A DNA stretch of 64,000 nucleotides, taken from assembly GCF_011299555.1 (NCBI RefSeq), contig NZ_CP049857.1, positions 3,472,001 to 3,536,000 on the forward strand. Direction: 5' to 3'. Under the pieces are notes generated by a model that was not told where the DNA came from, made no database searches, and saw only the letters and a program-made list of their open reading frames with translations. How positions within the stretch are numbered: the stretch's first letter is position 1; each line of letters starts with the position of its first letter. This stretch comes from Dysgonomonas sp. HDW5A (GTDB taxonomy: Bacteria > Bacteroidota > Bacteroidia > Bacteroidales > Dysgonomonadaceae). The position numbers were made by a program, and so were the translations under genes. Positions 47,169 through 56,349 of this stretch are shown here, in pieces.

Positions 47169-48056
47169 TTATTTATTTTTAAAGTAATCGTAGGTGACTT
47201 TAGATATTTGTGCTATTATTTCAGCATTAGTTGTATCGTTCTCTATAGAGTTAACGATGAACACAGCTATAGAAAGATTCTTATCATTAGGTAGTTTAAT
47301 AAAGCCAAGATCATTATCGCCAGCTTTTACTCCGCTACCGCTGCGAGATGACATACCTGTTTTGTGTCCTACTACTGTTCGCGCAGGAAGTAAGCTTTTT
47401 ATCTTGTCTTTTCCTGTAGACGTTTGTATAAGAGCATCTAACAAGAAATTCTTGTAATGAGAAGCAAATAATTCTTGTTGAAGAAAGATTTCTAATAGTT
47501 GAACTGCAGCATAAGGCGTAGTCCAGTTGCCATATTGATTGTCGAAATCTTCAGACATCTCTTTCTCTGTCTTAGTAATGGCTATCTGTTGAATACCAAG
47601 ACCCTTTATATATTGTTCAACAGGGGTGGTACCGCCTAGAAAGTTAAATAGTATATCACAAGTATTGTTATCACTCTGAGAAACACTGTATTGCATTAAC
47701 TCTTTGATAGGCATATAAAAATTGCCCTCTGGTTTCTTATCTCTTAAAGGACTGTATGTATCAGGGTGTAAAGCTGATTTGCTCACATACACTTGTTGTT
47801 CCAAAGGAAGGTTATACTTATCTAAATAGTCAAGTACGGCTAGTGCCTGATGAAATTTATAGACACTCATTGTTGGATAGCGATACTGATTATTAACCGT
47901 GAGTGTATCTTTTCCATCAAAAATGATGGCTACTCCAACAGTTGCTTTTTTGTTTTGTATTATGTCTTGTATCTCTTGTCTAAGAGTGTTGTTATTTTGT
48001 GCTGTAGCCTGAAGAATAATGAAGGACAGACTTATAAATATAAAAGATCGTATCAT
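47169..48056 (-). CDS. Class A beta-lactamase, Bacteroidota (CfxA/CepA/CblA-like) type
   Basis: This 295-residue enzyme, exported by a signal peptide (about residues 1-20, MIRSFIFISLSFIILQATA), would hydrolyse beta-lactams in the periplasm. All motifs are present: SVYK (Ser64 nucleophile and Lys67), SDN (128-130), the omega-loop Glu (about 164-168, KTEKEMSED), and HKTG (231-234). The early SVYKFHQALAVLDYL sequence and the QYGNWTTP block in the omega region are like CfxA, CepA and other subclass A2 enzymes of Bacteroidota. So extended-spectrum cephalosporinase activity is possible but not shown. It has a TATCTTTG -7 box 34 bases upstream and probably leads a two-gene unit. Confidence 0.93.
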   Translation of the reverse strand: MIRSFIFISLSFIILQATAQNNNTLRQEIQDIIQNKKATVGVAIIFDGKDTLTVNNQYRYPTMSVYKFHQALAVLDYLDKYNLPLEQQVYVSKSALHPDTYSPLRDKKPEGNFYMPIKELMQYSVSQSDNNTCDILFNFLGGTTPVEQYIKGLGIQQIAITKTEKEMSEDFDNQYGNWTTPYAAVQLLEIFLQQELFASHYKNFLLDALIQTSTGKDKIKSLLPARTVVGHKTGMSSRSGSGVKAGDNDLGFIKLPNDKNLSIAVFIVNSIENDTTNAEIIAQISKVTYDYFKNK

Positions 48057-48089
48057 ATTGAATCCTGTTATTTAAGTGTGACTGTTTTA

Positions 48090-48097
48090 CAAAGATA
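48090..48097 (-). promoter_or_regulatory. -7 box of the beta-lactamase gene
   Basis: The minus strand reads TATCTTTG, a full TAnnTTTG match, 33 bases before the start codon. No -33 TTTG at 19-21 bases is visible. Confidence 0.5.
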
Positions 48098-48152
48098 TGT
48101 AAATATGTTTTATGGTTGCAGGTTTTTGATTCAATCAATACTTATAAAAACA

Positions 48153-48182
48153 AGAAAGGTGTAACTTTCGTTACACCTTTCT
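48153..48182 (-). terminator. Terminator of rpsA
   Basis: A perfect 13-base stem (AGAAAGGTGTAAC with GTTACACCTTTCT), with a TTTC loop, is followed by TGTTTTTAT on the minus strand. It lies 22 bases after the rpsA stop codon. Confidence 0.85.
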
Positions 48183-48204
48183 CTATAATGAATTGTATTA
48201 ATCC

Positions 48205-50007
48205 TTATTTTCCTTCGCCTGAAAGTTTATCTCTCAAAGCAGCAAGTCCTTCGATATCACCTAAAGTAGTTTTTTCAGCAGAAGTTGATGTCATTTGAGG
48301 AGCATCGTCTTTTTTAGCTGATTTCCTAGGAGCTCTTTTTTCAGAAGCTTCTCTAACTTCACCACCACCTTTTTCGTCTTCGTAAACTTTGCTGTGAGAT
48401 ACGATAATTCTCTTAGAGTCTTTGTTGAATTCGATAACTTTAAATTCTAGTTTTTCTTCAACTTGAGCTTGAGAACCATCTTCTTTCACTAAGTGTTTTG
48501 GAGTTGCAAAACCTTCAACACCATAAGGAAGAGAGATTACAGCACCTTTGTCAACTAATTCAACAACTGTACCTTCGTGTACTGATCCTACAGTAAAGAT
48601 AGTTTCGAATACATCCCAAGGATTTTCTTCCAATTGTTTGTGACCTAGGCTCAAACGACGGTTATCTTTGTCTATTTCAAGTACTTGAACTTGGATGTCA
48701 GCACCAATTTGAGTTATTTCGCTTGGGTGTTTGATTTTCTTAGTCCAAGAAAGATCTGAAATGTGGATCAAACCATCAACGCCTTCTTCTATTTCAGCAA
48801 ATACACCGAAGTTAGTGAAGTTACGTACTTTAGCAGTATGTTGGCTTCCAACTGGATATTTTTCTTCGATATTTTCCCATGGATCTGGTTTCAATTGTTT
48901 GATACCTAGAGACATTTTGCGTTCGTCACGATCAAGAGTAAGAACTACTGCTTCTACTTCGTCGCCCACTTTCATGAAGTCTTGAGCACTACGTAGGTGT
49001 TGAGTCCAACTCATTTCTGATACGTGGATAAGACCTTCTACTCCTGTTGCGATTTCGATAAATGCACCATAGTCAGCCATTACTACAACTCTACCTTTCA
49101 CTTTGTCACCAACTTTAAGATCAGCGCTAAGAGCATCCCATGGATGAGGAGTAAGTTGTTTTAGACCAAGAGCGATACGTTTTTTGTCATCATCGAAGTC
49201 AAGGATAACCACGTTGATTTTTTCATCCAATTTAACCACTTCTTCAGGATGTTGTACACGTCCCCAAGAAAGGTCAGTAATGTGGATAAGACCATCTACG
49301 CCACCAAGGTCGATAAATACACCATAAGAAGTGATGTTTTTAACAGTACCTTCTAGCACTTGTCCTTTTTCCAGTTTCGAAATGATATCTTTCTTTTGTT
49401 GTTCAAGTTCAGCTTCGATAAGAGCTTTGTGAGATACAACAACGTTTTTGAATTCGTGATTGATTTTAACCACTTTGAATTCCATAGTTTTATCAACGAA
49501 TACATCGTAGTCGCGAATTGGCTTAACATCGATTTGAGATCCTGGAAGGAACGCTTCGATACCAAATACGTCTACAATCATACCGCCCTTAGTACGGCAT
49601 TTGATATAACCTTTGATAATTTCGTCTTTTTCAAGAGCTTCGTTAACACGTTCCCAAGAGCGAGAAGCGCGTGCTTTTTTGTGAGAAAGGATAAGCTGTC
49701 CTTTTTTGTCTTCTTGGCTTTCGATGTATACCTCTACTTCGTCACCAATTTTTAAATCAGGGTTGTAACGGAATTCGTTCATTGATACAACACCATCCGA
49801 TTTGTAACCTATATTAACAACCACTTCGCGTTTGTTCATAGAGCTTACTTTACCCATAACCACTTCTTTATCATTGATTCTGCTCAACGATTGGTCATAA
49901 GTTTTTTCTAAATCTTCTTTGCTTCTGTCAGAGAAAGTTTCACCGATCTCATAAGCATTCCAATCAAAATCTTCAATTGGACTTACATTCTTTAAGTTAT
50001 CCGACAT
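48205..50007 (-). CDS. rpsA: 30S ribosomal protein S1
   Basis: This 600-residue protein is the mRNA-binding ribosomal protein S1. Six S1 domains are visible, at about residues 48-118, 133-200, 219-290, 304-373, 390-460 and 476-545, each with the G-x-V-x-x-x-x-x-x-G-x-F/V pattern, for example VKNITSYGVFIDLGGVDGLIHITDLSWGR. The first two are more diverged, as usual. The C-terminal tail (about 550-600) is charged and low in order. Its promoter (50077-50108) is a good consensus match. In Bacteroidota, where Shine-Dalgarno sites are rare, S1 is especially relevant to initiation, and this window fits that pattern. Confidence 0.97.
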   Translation of the reverse strand: MSDNLKNVSPIEDFDWNAYEIGETFSDRSKEDLEKTYDQSLSRINDKEVVMGKVSSMNKREVVVNIGYKSDGVVSMNEFRYNPDLKIGDEVEVYIESQEDKKGQLILSHKKARASRSWERVNEALEKDEIIKGYIKCRTKGGMIVDVFGIEAFLPGSQIDVKPIRDYDVFVDKTMEFKVVKINHEFKNVVVSHKALIEAELEQQKKDIISKLEKGQVLEGTVKNITSYGVFIDLGGVDGLIHITDLSWGRVQHPEEVVKLDEKINVVILDFDDDKKRIALGLKQLTPHPWDALSADLKVGDKVKGRVVVMADYGAFIEIATGVEGLIHVSEMSWTQHLRSAQDFMKVGDEVEAVVLTLDRDERKMSLGIKQLKPDPWENIEEKYPVGSQHTAKVRNFTNFGVFAEIEEGVDGLIHISDLSWTKKIKHPSEITQIGADIQVQVLEIDKDNRRLSLGHKQLEENPWDVFETIFTVGSVHEGTVVELVDKGAVISLPYGVEGFATPKHLVKEDGSQAQVEEKLEFKVIEFNKDSKRIIVSHSKVYEDEKGGGEVREASEKRAPRKSAKKDDAPQMTSTSAEKTTLGDIEGLAALRDKLSGEGK

Positions 50008-50447
50008 TTGTTACTTTTCGATCCTCTAGGATCATTTAATTAATAAATTAGACATTATGTTGTTTAAAAAACGGTGCAAAGGTATTGTTTTTCAAAGAAT
50101 AAATCAAATTATAGCCTCTTATTTTTTGAGAAATGTTGATCTTAAGTGATTTAAAACTTTATTAGTCTCACTACTTCTTGGCTTGATTACAAAAAAAGGT
50201 TACATCAGTTACAAAAAACACCCAATAAGATTACAAAGACGACAGAAAAGTGCCACTTTTGTGATTTTTTTAATGTTCTGTGAATCAGTGTTTAGGGATA
50301 GAAAAGGTTACAAAGGTTACAAAAGTGACACTTTCTTTATATGTTTTCTTTTAGTTACTTTTTCTTTTACCCAACTTGCTTACTTATATATTTAAAAAAC
50401 AATAATATGTCTTTTGTAAATAGATAAAATAACAGAACAATAGAATT
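50008..50447. other. Repeat-rich intergenic region upstream of rpsA
   Basis: This 440-base gap holds the rpsA promoter at one end. The middle has four copies of a GTTACA motif or close variants: near 50199, 50208, 50307 and 50316, the last two being GTTACAAA nine bases apart. Two odd-length palindromes, AAAAGTGCCACTTTT (50247-50261) and AAAGTGACACTTT (50322-50334), have nearly the same core AAGTGnCACTT. A 70-codon frame runs through it but looks like chance. Confidence 0.7.
50077..50108 (-). promoter_or_regulatory. Promoter of rpsA
   Basis: On the minus strand TTTG (50108-50105) and TACCTTTG (50084-50077) are separated by 20 bases, an exact match to the Bacteroidota -33/-7 consensus. The start codon is 70 bases downstream. 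Confidence 0.75.
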
Positions 50448-51767
50448 TTATTGTACAATAATTTCGATGATTGAATCTATATCATCAAATGGAGTATCAA
50501 GTAAATCAAATGTTACATTTCCAGTTTTTTTATCTACTGTCCAGTTCAATGGAGAATCAAGATTAAGCCATCGTGCAGATTTAATTTTATTAGGTATGTT
50601 TATCGTAAGTTGATTGCCTTCTTGTTCAAAAAGGTGAATATAATGCGTCTTTCCCTTTTGAGTAGCTGCACCCCATGATTGAGGTTTTATCAGTCCGCTT
50701 TTTGTTCCATAGATAGTCTGCCCAAACTTATTAGTCCAATTGCCCACTTCTTGTAAACGTTGTACCGATTCGGGCTGAATCTCACCATTTGGCATAGGGC
50801 CTACATTTAATAATAAATTTGCTCCATGTCCTGCGGCTCTTACTAAATAATGGATAATTTCGGTTGTTGACTTAAAATTTGTGTCCGTTATATTGTATCC
50901 CCATGTTTGATTCATAGTTTCACAAGTTTCCATAGGCAGATGCTGCGAGATCGTTTGTCCGTCGCTGAAGCCATTTTTATTTTCTCCCGGAAGGTCTCTT
51001 TCGAAAGCCTGATAATCCTCCCCTTGTATCGGTTCCTTATGGTGATTATTGGATACCATGCAATTGGGTTGAATGCTATGGATGAGATCGTATATCTCCT
51101 GATAATGCCAGTTCACATTAGAAGTTGCATGAGTATGGCTGTCTTTGGGATGTTGATCCCAATCTCCATCGAACCATATACCTGCAATTTCGCCATAGTT
51201 AGTTAAGAGTTCGGTTAGTTGGGCTTTCATAAAATTGATGTACGAATTCCAGTCACCTTTTTCAGTGCGACCACAGCCCTGACCTGTACCACCTGTCCAG
51301 TATTGGTAATCGTTTCTTGACCAATCTATCAAAGAATAGTACAGTACTAATTTGATACCTTCTTTGTGACATTCATCAGCAAGCTCTTTTACTATATCTC
51401 TCCCAAAATGTGGAGTATTCATTATATTCCACTCAGATTGTTTTGTATCCCAATTACTGAATCCATCGTGATGGCGAGAAGTAAAGGTAATATATTTCAT
51501 GCCTGCATCTTTGGCTGTTTTGACCCAAGTCTTTGCATCAAAATCTTGCGGATTGAAGAACTTTTGAAGCTTTTTATACTCCTGTACTTTTATGGGGCGA
51601 TTTTGCATTACCCATTCGCCGTCGCCTAATACACTATACGGTCCGAAATGTACAAAAAGCCCAAATCGGGCTTCTTCAAACCATGCGTGATTGGGATTAG
51701 ATGTTTGACTTTGCATACTTATACAAGATATTGTGATGATAAGTAGAAATAAAATAGTTTTTCTCAT
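50448..51767 (-). CDS. Exported alpha-L-fucosidase, glycoside hydrolase family 29
   Basis: This 439-residue enzyme has a signal peptide (MRKTILFLLIITISCISMQS) and would cleave terminal alpha-L-fucose from glycans. GH29 landmarks are HAWFEEARFGLFVHFGPYSV (residues 27-46), FTSRHHDGFSNWDTK (Arg/His/His pair), and the nucleophile Asp200 in GIWFDGDWDQ. Candidate acid/base Glu residues are less certain. The domain ends with the usual C-terminal beta-sandwich. A Cys at 15 in the signal peptide is not a convincing lipobox. No SusCD or sulfatase lies beside it, so it is a lone exo-glycosidase. The nearest rpsA is in the opposite functional class. Confidence 0.94.
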   Translation of the reverse strand: MRKTILFLLIITISCISMQSQTSNPNHAWFEEARFGLFVHFGPYSVLGDGEWVMQNRPIKVQEYKKLQKFFNPQDFDAKTWVKTAKDAGMKYITFTSRHHDGFSNWDTKQSEWNIMNTPHFGRDIVKELADECHKEGIKLVLYYSLIDWSRNDYQYWTGGTGQGCGRTEKGDWNSYINFMKAQLTELLTNYGEIAGIWFDGDWDQHPKDSHTHATSNVNWHYQEIYDLIHSIQPNCMVSNNHHKEPIQGEDYQAFERDLPGENKNGFSDGQTISQHLPMETCETMNQTWGYNITDTNFKSTTEIIHYLVRAAGHGANLLLNVGPMPNGEIQPESVQRLQEVGNWTNKFGQTIYGTKSGLIKPQSWGAATQKGKTHYIHLFEQEGNQLTINIPNKIKSARWLNLDSPLNWTVDKKTGNVTFDLLDTPFDDIDSIIEIIVQ

Positions 51768-51858
51768 AGTATTATTAGTCAGGTTGATTTATTAGTTTTT
51801 TAAGATATGCTTACGGATTATTGGAGGCTGTAGTTATTATAATTAAAAGTCTGATAAC

Positions 51859-52779
51859 TTAGTATAAAGTACAGCAAGGCTCTTCTACTTTTAGTTTTCG
51901 TCCTTCAATCTGTATGGTTATGTGTTTGATTCCCGTGTGATCGGCTAATGCTTCCAGTGCCTGCTCCAATATAAGATCTCTATCCGAGTCAGTTTTCACC
52001 CTGATATGTACAGTTAATGAGGGAAATTCTTGAGTAATCATCCATATATGCAGATCATGTACTTCTTCAACATCGGGTATAGCCTGTAAAATTTCAACAA
52101 CTTCGTGTGTGTGAATATGTGAAGGCTTGCTTTCCATCAGGATATTAACAGAATCTTTTAAAATATGCCATCCGCTATAAAGTACAATTACCGATACAAT
52201 CATACTAGCAATAGGATCAGCAATATTCCATCCGAAGAAAAGAATGAGCAATGCTGCAATAATAGCTCCTACGGACCCCAGTAGATCACCTAATACGTGC
52301 ATGAAAGCACTTCTGATATTCAGGTTTTCTTTGGTTCCACCTCTGGATAATATCCATGCTACAATAATATTGATAAACAGCCCGATAACTGCAATTATCA
52401 TCATGCCTTTTCCTATAACATGGGGTGGGGAGGACAAACGTACAATAGCCTCATAGAGTATATATGCCGAAAGAGCTACTAAAGCAATGCCATTAAGTAG
52501 TGCAGCCAATATTTCGAACCGTTTATAACCATATGTTTTCTCTATAGTTGCTTTTTTTTGTCCGAATATGATTGCTGCCAAGCTAAGCCCCAGAGCGACA
52601 GAATCGCTTAGCATGTGACCTGCATCTGATAATAGAGCTAAACTGTTCGTTAGAATACCTCCAATAAATTCGACAAACATAAATCCTGCGATCAGCAGAA
52701 AACTAAAGGTCAGAGCTCTTTTGTTTGTGGCGTGGCTATGTGAGTGAGAATGTCCACCATGAGCATGATTATGTGACAT
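51859..52779 (-). CDS. Cation diffusion facilitator (zinc/cobalt/cadmium exporter)
   Basis: This 306-residue inner-membrane exporter moves divalent metal ions out by proton exchange. I start it at the ATG at 52779 (MSHNHAHGGHSHSHSH), since the longer frame runs into a terminator hairpin (52823-52861). Features are a His-rich N-terminus, six TM segments with the site HxxxD pairs (LLSDAGHMLSDSVALGLS and FMHVLGDLLGSVGA), and a cytoplasmic metal-sensing domain (about 215-306, with VHDLHIWMI). The tail ends in a CC pair (EEPCCTLY). It is 68 bases past the rho stop codon, beyond the rho terminator. Confidence 0.93.
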   Translation of the reverse strand: MSHNHAHGGHSHSHSHATNKRALTFSFLLIAGFMFVEFIGGILTNSLALLSDAGHMLSDSVALGLSLAAIIFGQKKATIEKTYGYKRFEILAALLNGIALVALSAYILYEAIVRLSSPPHVIGKGMMIIAVIGLFINIIVAWILSRGGTKENLNIRSAFMHVLGDLLGSVGAIIAALLILFFGWNIADPIASMIVSVIVLYSGWHILKDSVNILMESKPSHIHTHEVVEILQAIPDVEEVHDLHIWMITQEFPSLTVHIRVKTDSDRDLILEQALEALADHTGIKHITIQIEGRKLKVEEPCCTLY

Positions 52780-52822
52780 ATCTGATGTATTTAAGTAAAG
52801 TGAAATAGAACGATATACAAAG

Positions 52823-52861
52823 AAAGCAAGGATTGTTTTGATATCAAACAATCCTTGCTTT
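52823..52861 (-). terminator. Terminator of rho
   Basis: A perfect 16-base stem (AAAGCAAGGATTGTTT with AAACAATCCTTGCTTT) around a 7-base loop lies 59 bases past the rho stop codon. Its presence rules out the extended N-terminus of the CDF gene. Confidence 0.8.
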
Positions 52862-52919
52862 AATTTTAGAGATTAAAGTCAAAAGTCGAGCTAATGATCT
52901 TTAATTATATGTTTTTTTC

Positions 52920-54755
52920 TTAGTCGTTCATCGAGATTAGGAACTCCTCGTTATTGATTGTCTTTTTCAATCTTTTATCTAGGAACTGCATGGCTTCTAC
53001 CGAATTCATATCCGACAAGAAGTTGCGTAGTACCCACATACGGTTAAGTGTATCAGGATCAAGTAACAGATCGTCACGGCGTGTACTTGAAGAGATAATG
53101 TCAACAGCAGGGAATACTCGTTTGTTAGATAATTTACGATCCAATTGAAGCTCCATGTTACCTGTACCCTTGAATTCTTCAAAGATAACATCATCCATTT
53201 TAGAGCCTGTTTCGGTAAGAGCGGTAGCAATAATGGTTAATGAACCACCGTTTTCGATATTACGGGCTGCTCCGAAGAAACGTTTTGGTTTGTGTAATGC
53301 ATTAGCATCAACCCCTCCGGTTAGTACTTTACCCGATGCCGGTTGAACAGTATTGTAAGCACGTGCCAAACGAGTGATAGAGTCCAATAGAATAACTACA
53401 TCGTGACCACATTCTACCATACGTTTTGCTTTGTTCAATACGATTTCGGCAATCTTTACGTGACGGTCTGCAGGTTCATCAAAAGTAGATGCAATAACTT
53501 CAGCATTTACGCTTCTTTCCATGTCGGTAACCTCCTCAGGACGCTCATCTATCAGTAATACAATCATGTATACCTCAGGATGGTTGGTTGCTATGGCATT
53601 TGCTATATCTTTCAGTAACGAAGTCTTACCTGTTTTGGGTTGTGCTACAATCAGACCACGTTGTCCTTTACCTATTGGGGAGAATAAATCTACAACACGA
53701 CAAGAGAAATTATCATTTCTGCCGGATGTTAATTTGAATTTTTCATTCGGAAAGAGAGGTTTTAAGTGATCGAATGGTACACGGTCTCTTACTTCTTCCG
53801 GACTGCGTCCGTTTATTCTGTCTACTTTTACAAGAGGGAAAAATTTCTCTCCTTCTTTAGGAGGACGTATCGGTCCTTCTACAATATCTCCGGTTTTCAG
53901 ACCGAACAAACGTATCTGAGATTGAGAAATGTAGATATCGTCAGGAGATGACATATAGTTATAATCGGAAGAGCGTAAAAATCCGTAACCTTCCTGCATT
54001 ATTTCCAGTACGCCTGTAGCTGATAAGATTCCTTCAAACTCAAAAGATTTTTCTTGAGCTTGATTATTATTTTGCTTTTGATTATTTGTATTTCCACTAT
54101 TGTTTGCAACAGGGTTGCTGGCCACTGGTGCCGGGGGGGGCGTGCTGATATTGACAGGAGCCATTTTAGGTGACTCTACAACAACGGGTGCTACATCAGT
54201 ATCGACTTCGAGAGGAGACAGGGGAGCCATTGCTGGAACTTCTTCTTTTGGTTCGGTACGTGGTTTGCTTGACTTGAATACTAATTGAGTAGGCCTTTGA
54301 GGGATTGTCTTAGTATTTGTCGACTCGTTTGTATTGTTATTTGCCGATTCCGTATTTTTACGGTGTACTATTCTTTCTTTTGGTTTACCTATGTTATCAT
54401 CATTGGGTGCAGTTGCCTGAGGTTGTTGAGCTATCGGAGCTTCTTGTGGCTCTTTAACTTCTTTTATTTCCTCTACTTTATTCTCTACAACGGTAGCTTT
54501 AGGCGTGGGGGCTGCTTTACTTTGCTTTGATTTTGCTGCGTTCTCTGTGCTTTTCTTGTCTGATTGCTTGCTTTCAGCTTTGTAGCTTTCCGAGTTTTTG
54601 TTTTTTGCCTCAATAATAGCTTGTTCGTCTAATATCTTATAAATTAATTCGTCCTTCTTATAGGCGTCAGGACGTTTTATACCTAGCTCTTTTGCTAGGG
54701 TTCTGAGTTCAGTTGTGAGCTTTTCATTTAGCTCAAGGATGTTGTATATACGCAT
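52920..54755 (-). CDS. rho: Transcription termination factor Rho with long disordered insert
   Basis: This 611-residue hexameric helicase stops transcription of untranslated RNA. Order: an N-terminal Rho_N helix domain (about residues 5-48), a long Asn/Gln/Pro/Thr-rich disordered insert (about 50-236), the RNA-binding cold-shock-like domain (about 238-320, [20 protein letters not shown]), and the ATPase with Walker [10 protein letters not shown] (371-379), Walker B-like [13 protein letters not shown] and the Q-/R-loop region. The insert is the Bacteroidota type, which work in Bacteroides thetaiotaomicron linked to phase separation. The 5' leader is about 145 bases long from a good promoter (54907-54936), which fits autoregulation. 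Confidence 0.96.
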   Translation of the reverse strand: MRIYNILELNEKLTTELRTLAKELGIKRPDAYKKDELIYKILDEQAIIEAKNKNSESYKAESKQSDKKSTENAAKSKQSKAAPTPKATVVENKVEEIKEVKEPQEAPIAQQPQATAPNDDNIGKPKERIVHRKNTESANNNTNESTNTKTIPQRPTQLVFKSSKPRTEPKEEVPAMAPLSPLEVDTDVAPVVVESPKMAPVNISTPPPAPVASNPVANNSGNTNNQKQNNNQAQEKSFEFEGILSATGVLEIMQEGYGFLRSSDYNYMSSPDDIYISQSQIRLFGLKTGDIVEGPIRPPKEGEKFFPLVKVDRINGRSPEEVRDRVPFDHLKPLFPNEKFKLTSGRNDNFSCRVVDLFSPIGKGQRGLIVAQPKTGKTSLLKDIANAIATNHPEVYMIVLLIDERPEEVTDMERSVNAEVIASTFDEPADRHVKIAEIVLNKAKRMVECGHDVVILLDSITRLARAYNTVQPASGKVLTGGVDANALHKPKRFFGAARNIENGGSLTIIATALTETGSKMDDVIFEEFKGTGNMELQLDRKLSNKRVFPAVDIISSSTRRDDLLLDPDTLNRMWVLRNFLSDMNSVEAMQFLDKRLKKTINNEEFLISMND

Positions 54756-54906
54756 GTATATCTATGTTGTTTTGTTATTTAATATTCTGATTTAGACAGC
54801 ATAAGAGAATATTGCTGATTCAATGTTGATGCAAAATAAATAAGGATACAATCGAGTTTTTACTATGATTAGAATAAGAAATCTGTAGTTTTTTCTTACC
54901 GTGATA

Positions 54907-54936
54907 CAAAATTATATATATTTTTTAGAAAAACAA
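54907..54936 (-). promoter_or_regulatory. Promoter of rho
   Basis: On the minus strand TTG (54936-54934, in ATTG) and TAATTTTG (54914-54907) are 19 bases apart, a good Bacteroidota -33/-7 pair. It predicts a leader of about 145 bases before the rho start. Confidence 0.6.
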
Positions 54937-55026
54937 TCTTTTTGATGTCTAAATAAAAAAAGTGGCGTTTATTTTTTTTATAATTATTATTTATTTGTAG
55001 ATTTACGAAAAAATAGTAATCTAATT

Positions 55027-56349
55027 ATGAGAACACTTATCCTTTTTGTAAGCCTTTTTTTAGGCTATATAGCCGGCTTGAATGCTCAAGTGGAATATTC
55101 ATTAATTGATGATTATATTGCTAGTTATCAGTTTGATAAGGCATTGAAGTATATTGACTCTCAAGAAGAGACAAAAGAACTGCTGAAACAGAAAGCTCTT
55201 TGCTACAAAGGGTTGGATAATTATTCTAAGGCAATTGAAGTATTGAAGTCTTTAGCTCAGGTAGATAAGGATGATTTAAAACTAAAGTCGGAGATGGCTT
55301 TATGTTATCAGGCTTTGTCGAATTGGAGTGGAAGTCTTACTTGTTATAATGAGTTGATATCACTGGATTCCCTCAATATATATTATAAGATAAAAAGAGC
55401 AGAGATGCTGTTTCGTCTGGAGGATTATAAAGCAGCTTTATCGGATTACAAAATGTTGTCTGATAAATATGGCTTGACCAATATGATCAAAAGATCGGCA
55501 CAATGCTTCGAAAATATAAATTTACCGGATAGTGCGATAGTTTATTATACAGAGGCAATAAAGGCAGATACAACAGATGTTTTTTCAATAGCAAGTCTGA
55601 TAAATATAAATATCAAACTGAAAAATTTTGGATCGGCAATACAACTTTCGGATGATTTTGTAGAAAAAGACAGCACAAATAAGCAAATAAATTTATTGAA
55701 TGGGTTAAGTTATTATGGTGCTGATTTTTATGATGAAGCTGTTCTCCGATTCGAAAGATGCTACTTGAATGGTGATAGCTCGTTGGTTGTAAATCGCAGT
55801 TTGGGTATTTCTTATTACTCTTTGGGTGAGAATGAAAAGGCATTTCCATATTTGCTAAAAGCTTATACACAAGATACTACTAATAACAGAGTATTGTATT
55901 GTTTGGGGGTGGTTTCTAATGAAATGCGTAATTTCAATAGTTCGGTTATTTATTTTGAGAAAATTCTGGAAAAGACTATTCCTTCCGATATGATATTGTA
56001 TCTCTATTATCGTGGGCTGGCAAAAGGATACGAAGGTCTTGAAGAATACAAAAATGCAGCCATTAACTATAAGGAGGCTACTAAATATGGTCAACAAAAT
56101 CAGAATATGTACCTCTATTTCACCTTAGGCACCATATATGATTATGAATTGGGAGAACCATCGCTAGCACTGGAGTATTATGTGAAATACCAGAATGGGC
56201 TTAAAAATTATCTGGAAAAATTGAAGCAAAAAGAGGATAAAGAAGATGCCTTCGAGATAAAAAATGTGGAGGCAAGTATACTTAGCCTGAATTCTCATAT
56301 CGGACGTCTAGAGAAAGCTTTGGCCAAAAATACTATGGAATTAAAGTGA
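55027..56349 (+). CDS. Exported tetratricopeptide-repeat protein
   Basis: This 440-residue protein has a signal peptide (MRTLILFVSLFLGYIAGLNA) and about ten TPR-like helical pairs, for example KQKALCYKGLDNYSKAIEVLKSL and LKSEMALCYQALSNWSGSLTCYN. The repeats give a solenoid for binding other proteins. The C-terminus is a charged coiled coil. No lipid Cys is seen, so it is probably periplasmic. The stop lies 17 bases inside the 3' end of the convergent tilS gene. The partner is unknown. Confidence 0.85.
   Translation: MRTLILFVSLFLGYIAGLNAQVEYSLIDDYIASYQFDKALKYIDSQEETKELLKQKALCYKGLDNYSKAIEVLKSLAQVDKDDLKLKSEMALCYQALSNWSGSLTCYNELISLDSLNIYYKIKRAEMLFRLEDYKAALSDYKMLSDKYGLTNMIKRSAQCFENINLPDSAIVYYTEAIKADTTDVFSIASLININIKLKNFGSAIQLSDDFVEKDSTNKQINLLNGLSYYGADFYDEAVLRFERCYLNGDSSLVVNRSLGISYYSLGENEKAFPYLLKAYTQDTTNNRVLYCLGVVSNEMRNFNSSVIYFEKILEKTIPSDMILYLYYRGLAKGYEGLEEYKNAAINYKEATKYGQQNQNMYLYFTLGTIYDYELGEPSLALEYYVKYQNGLKNYLEKLKQKEDKEDAFEIKNVEASILSLNSHIGRLEKALAKNTMELK

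Noticed and set aside
49360-49755. 131-codon frame opposite rpsA
   Set aside because: It is antisense to conserved S1 domains and its composition is unlike real neighbours.
50183-50395. 70-codon frame upstream of rpsA
   Set aside because: It is built from the GTTACA repeats and has no recognisable domain or usual start context.
52780-52851. N-terminal extension of the CDF exporter
   Set aside because: It overlaps a strong terminator hairpin for rho, and the His-rich MSHNHAH start is typical.
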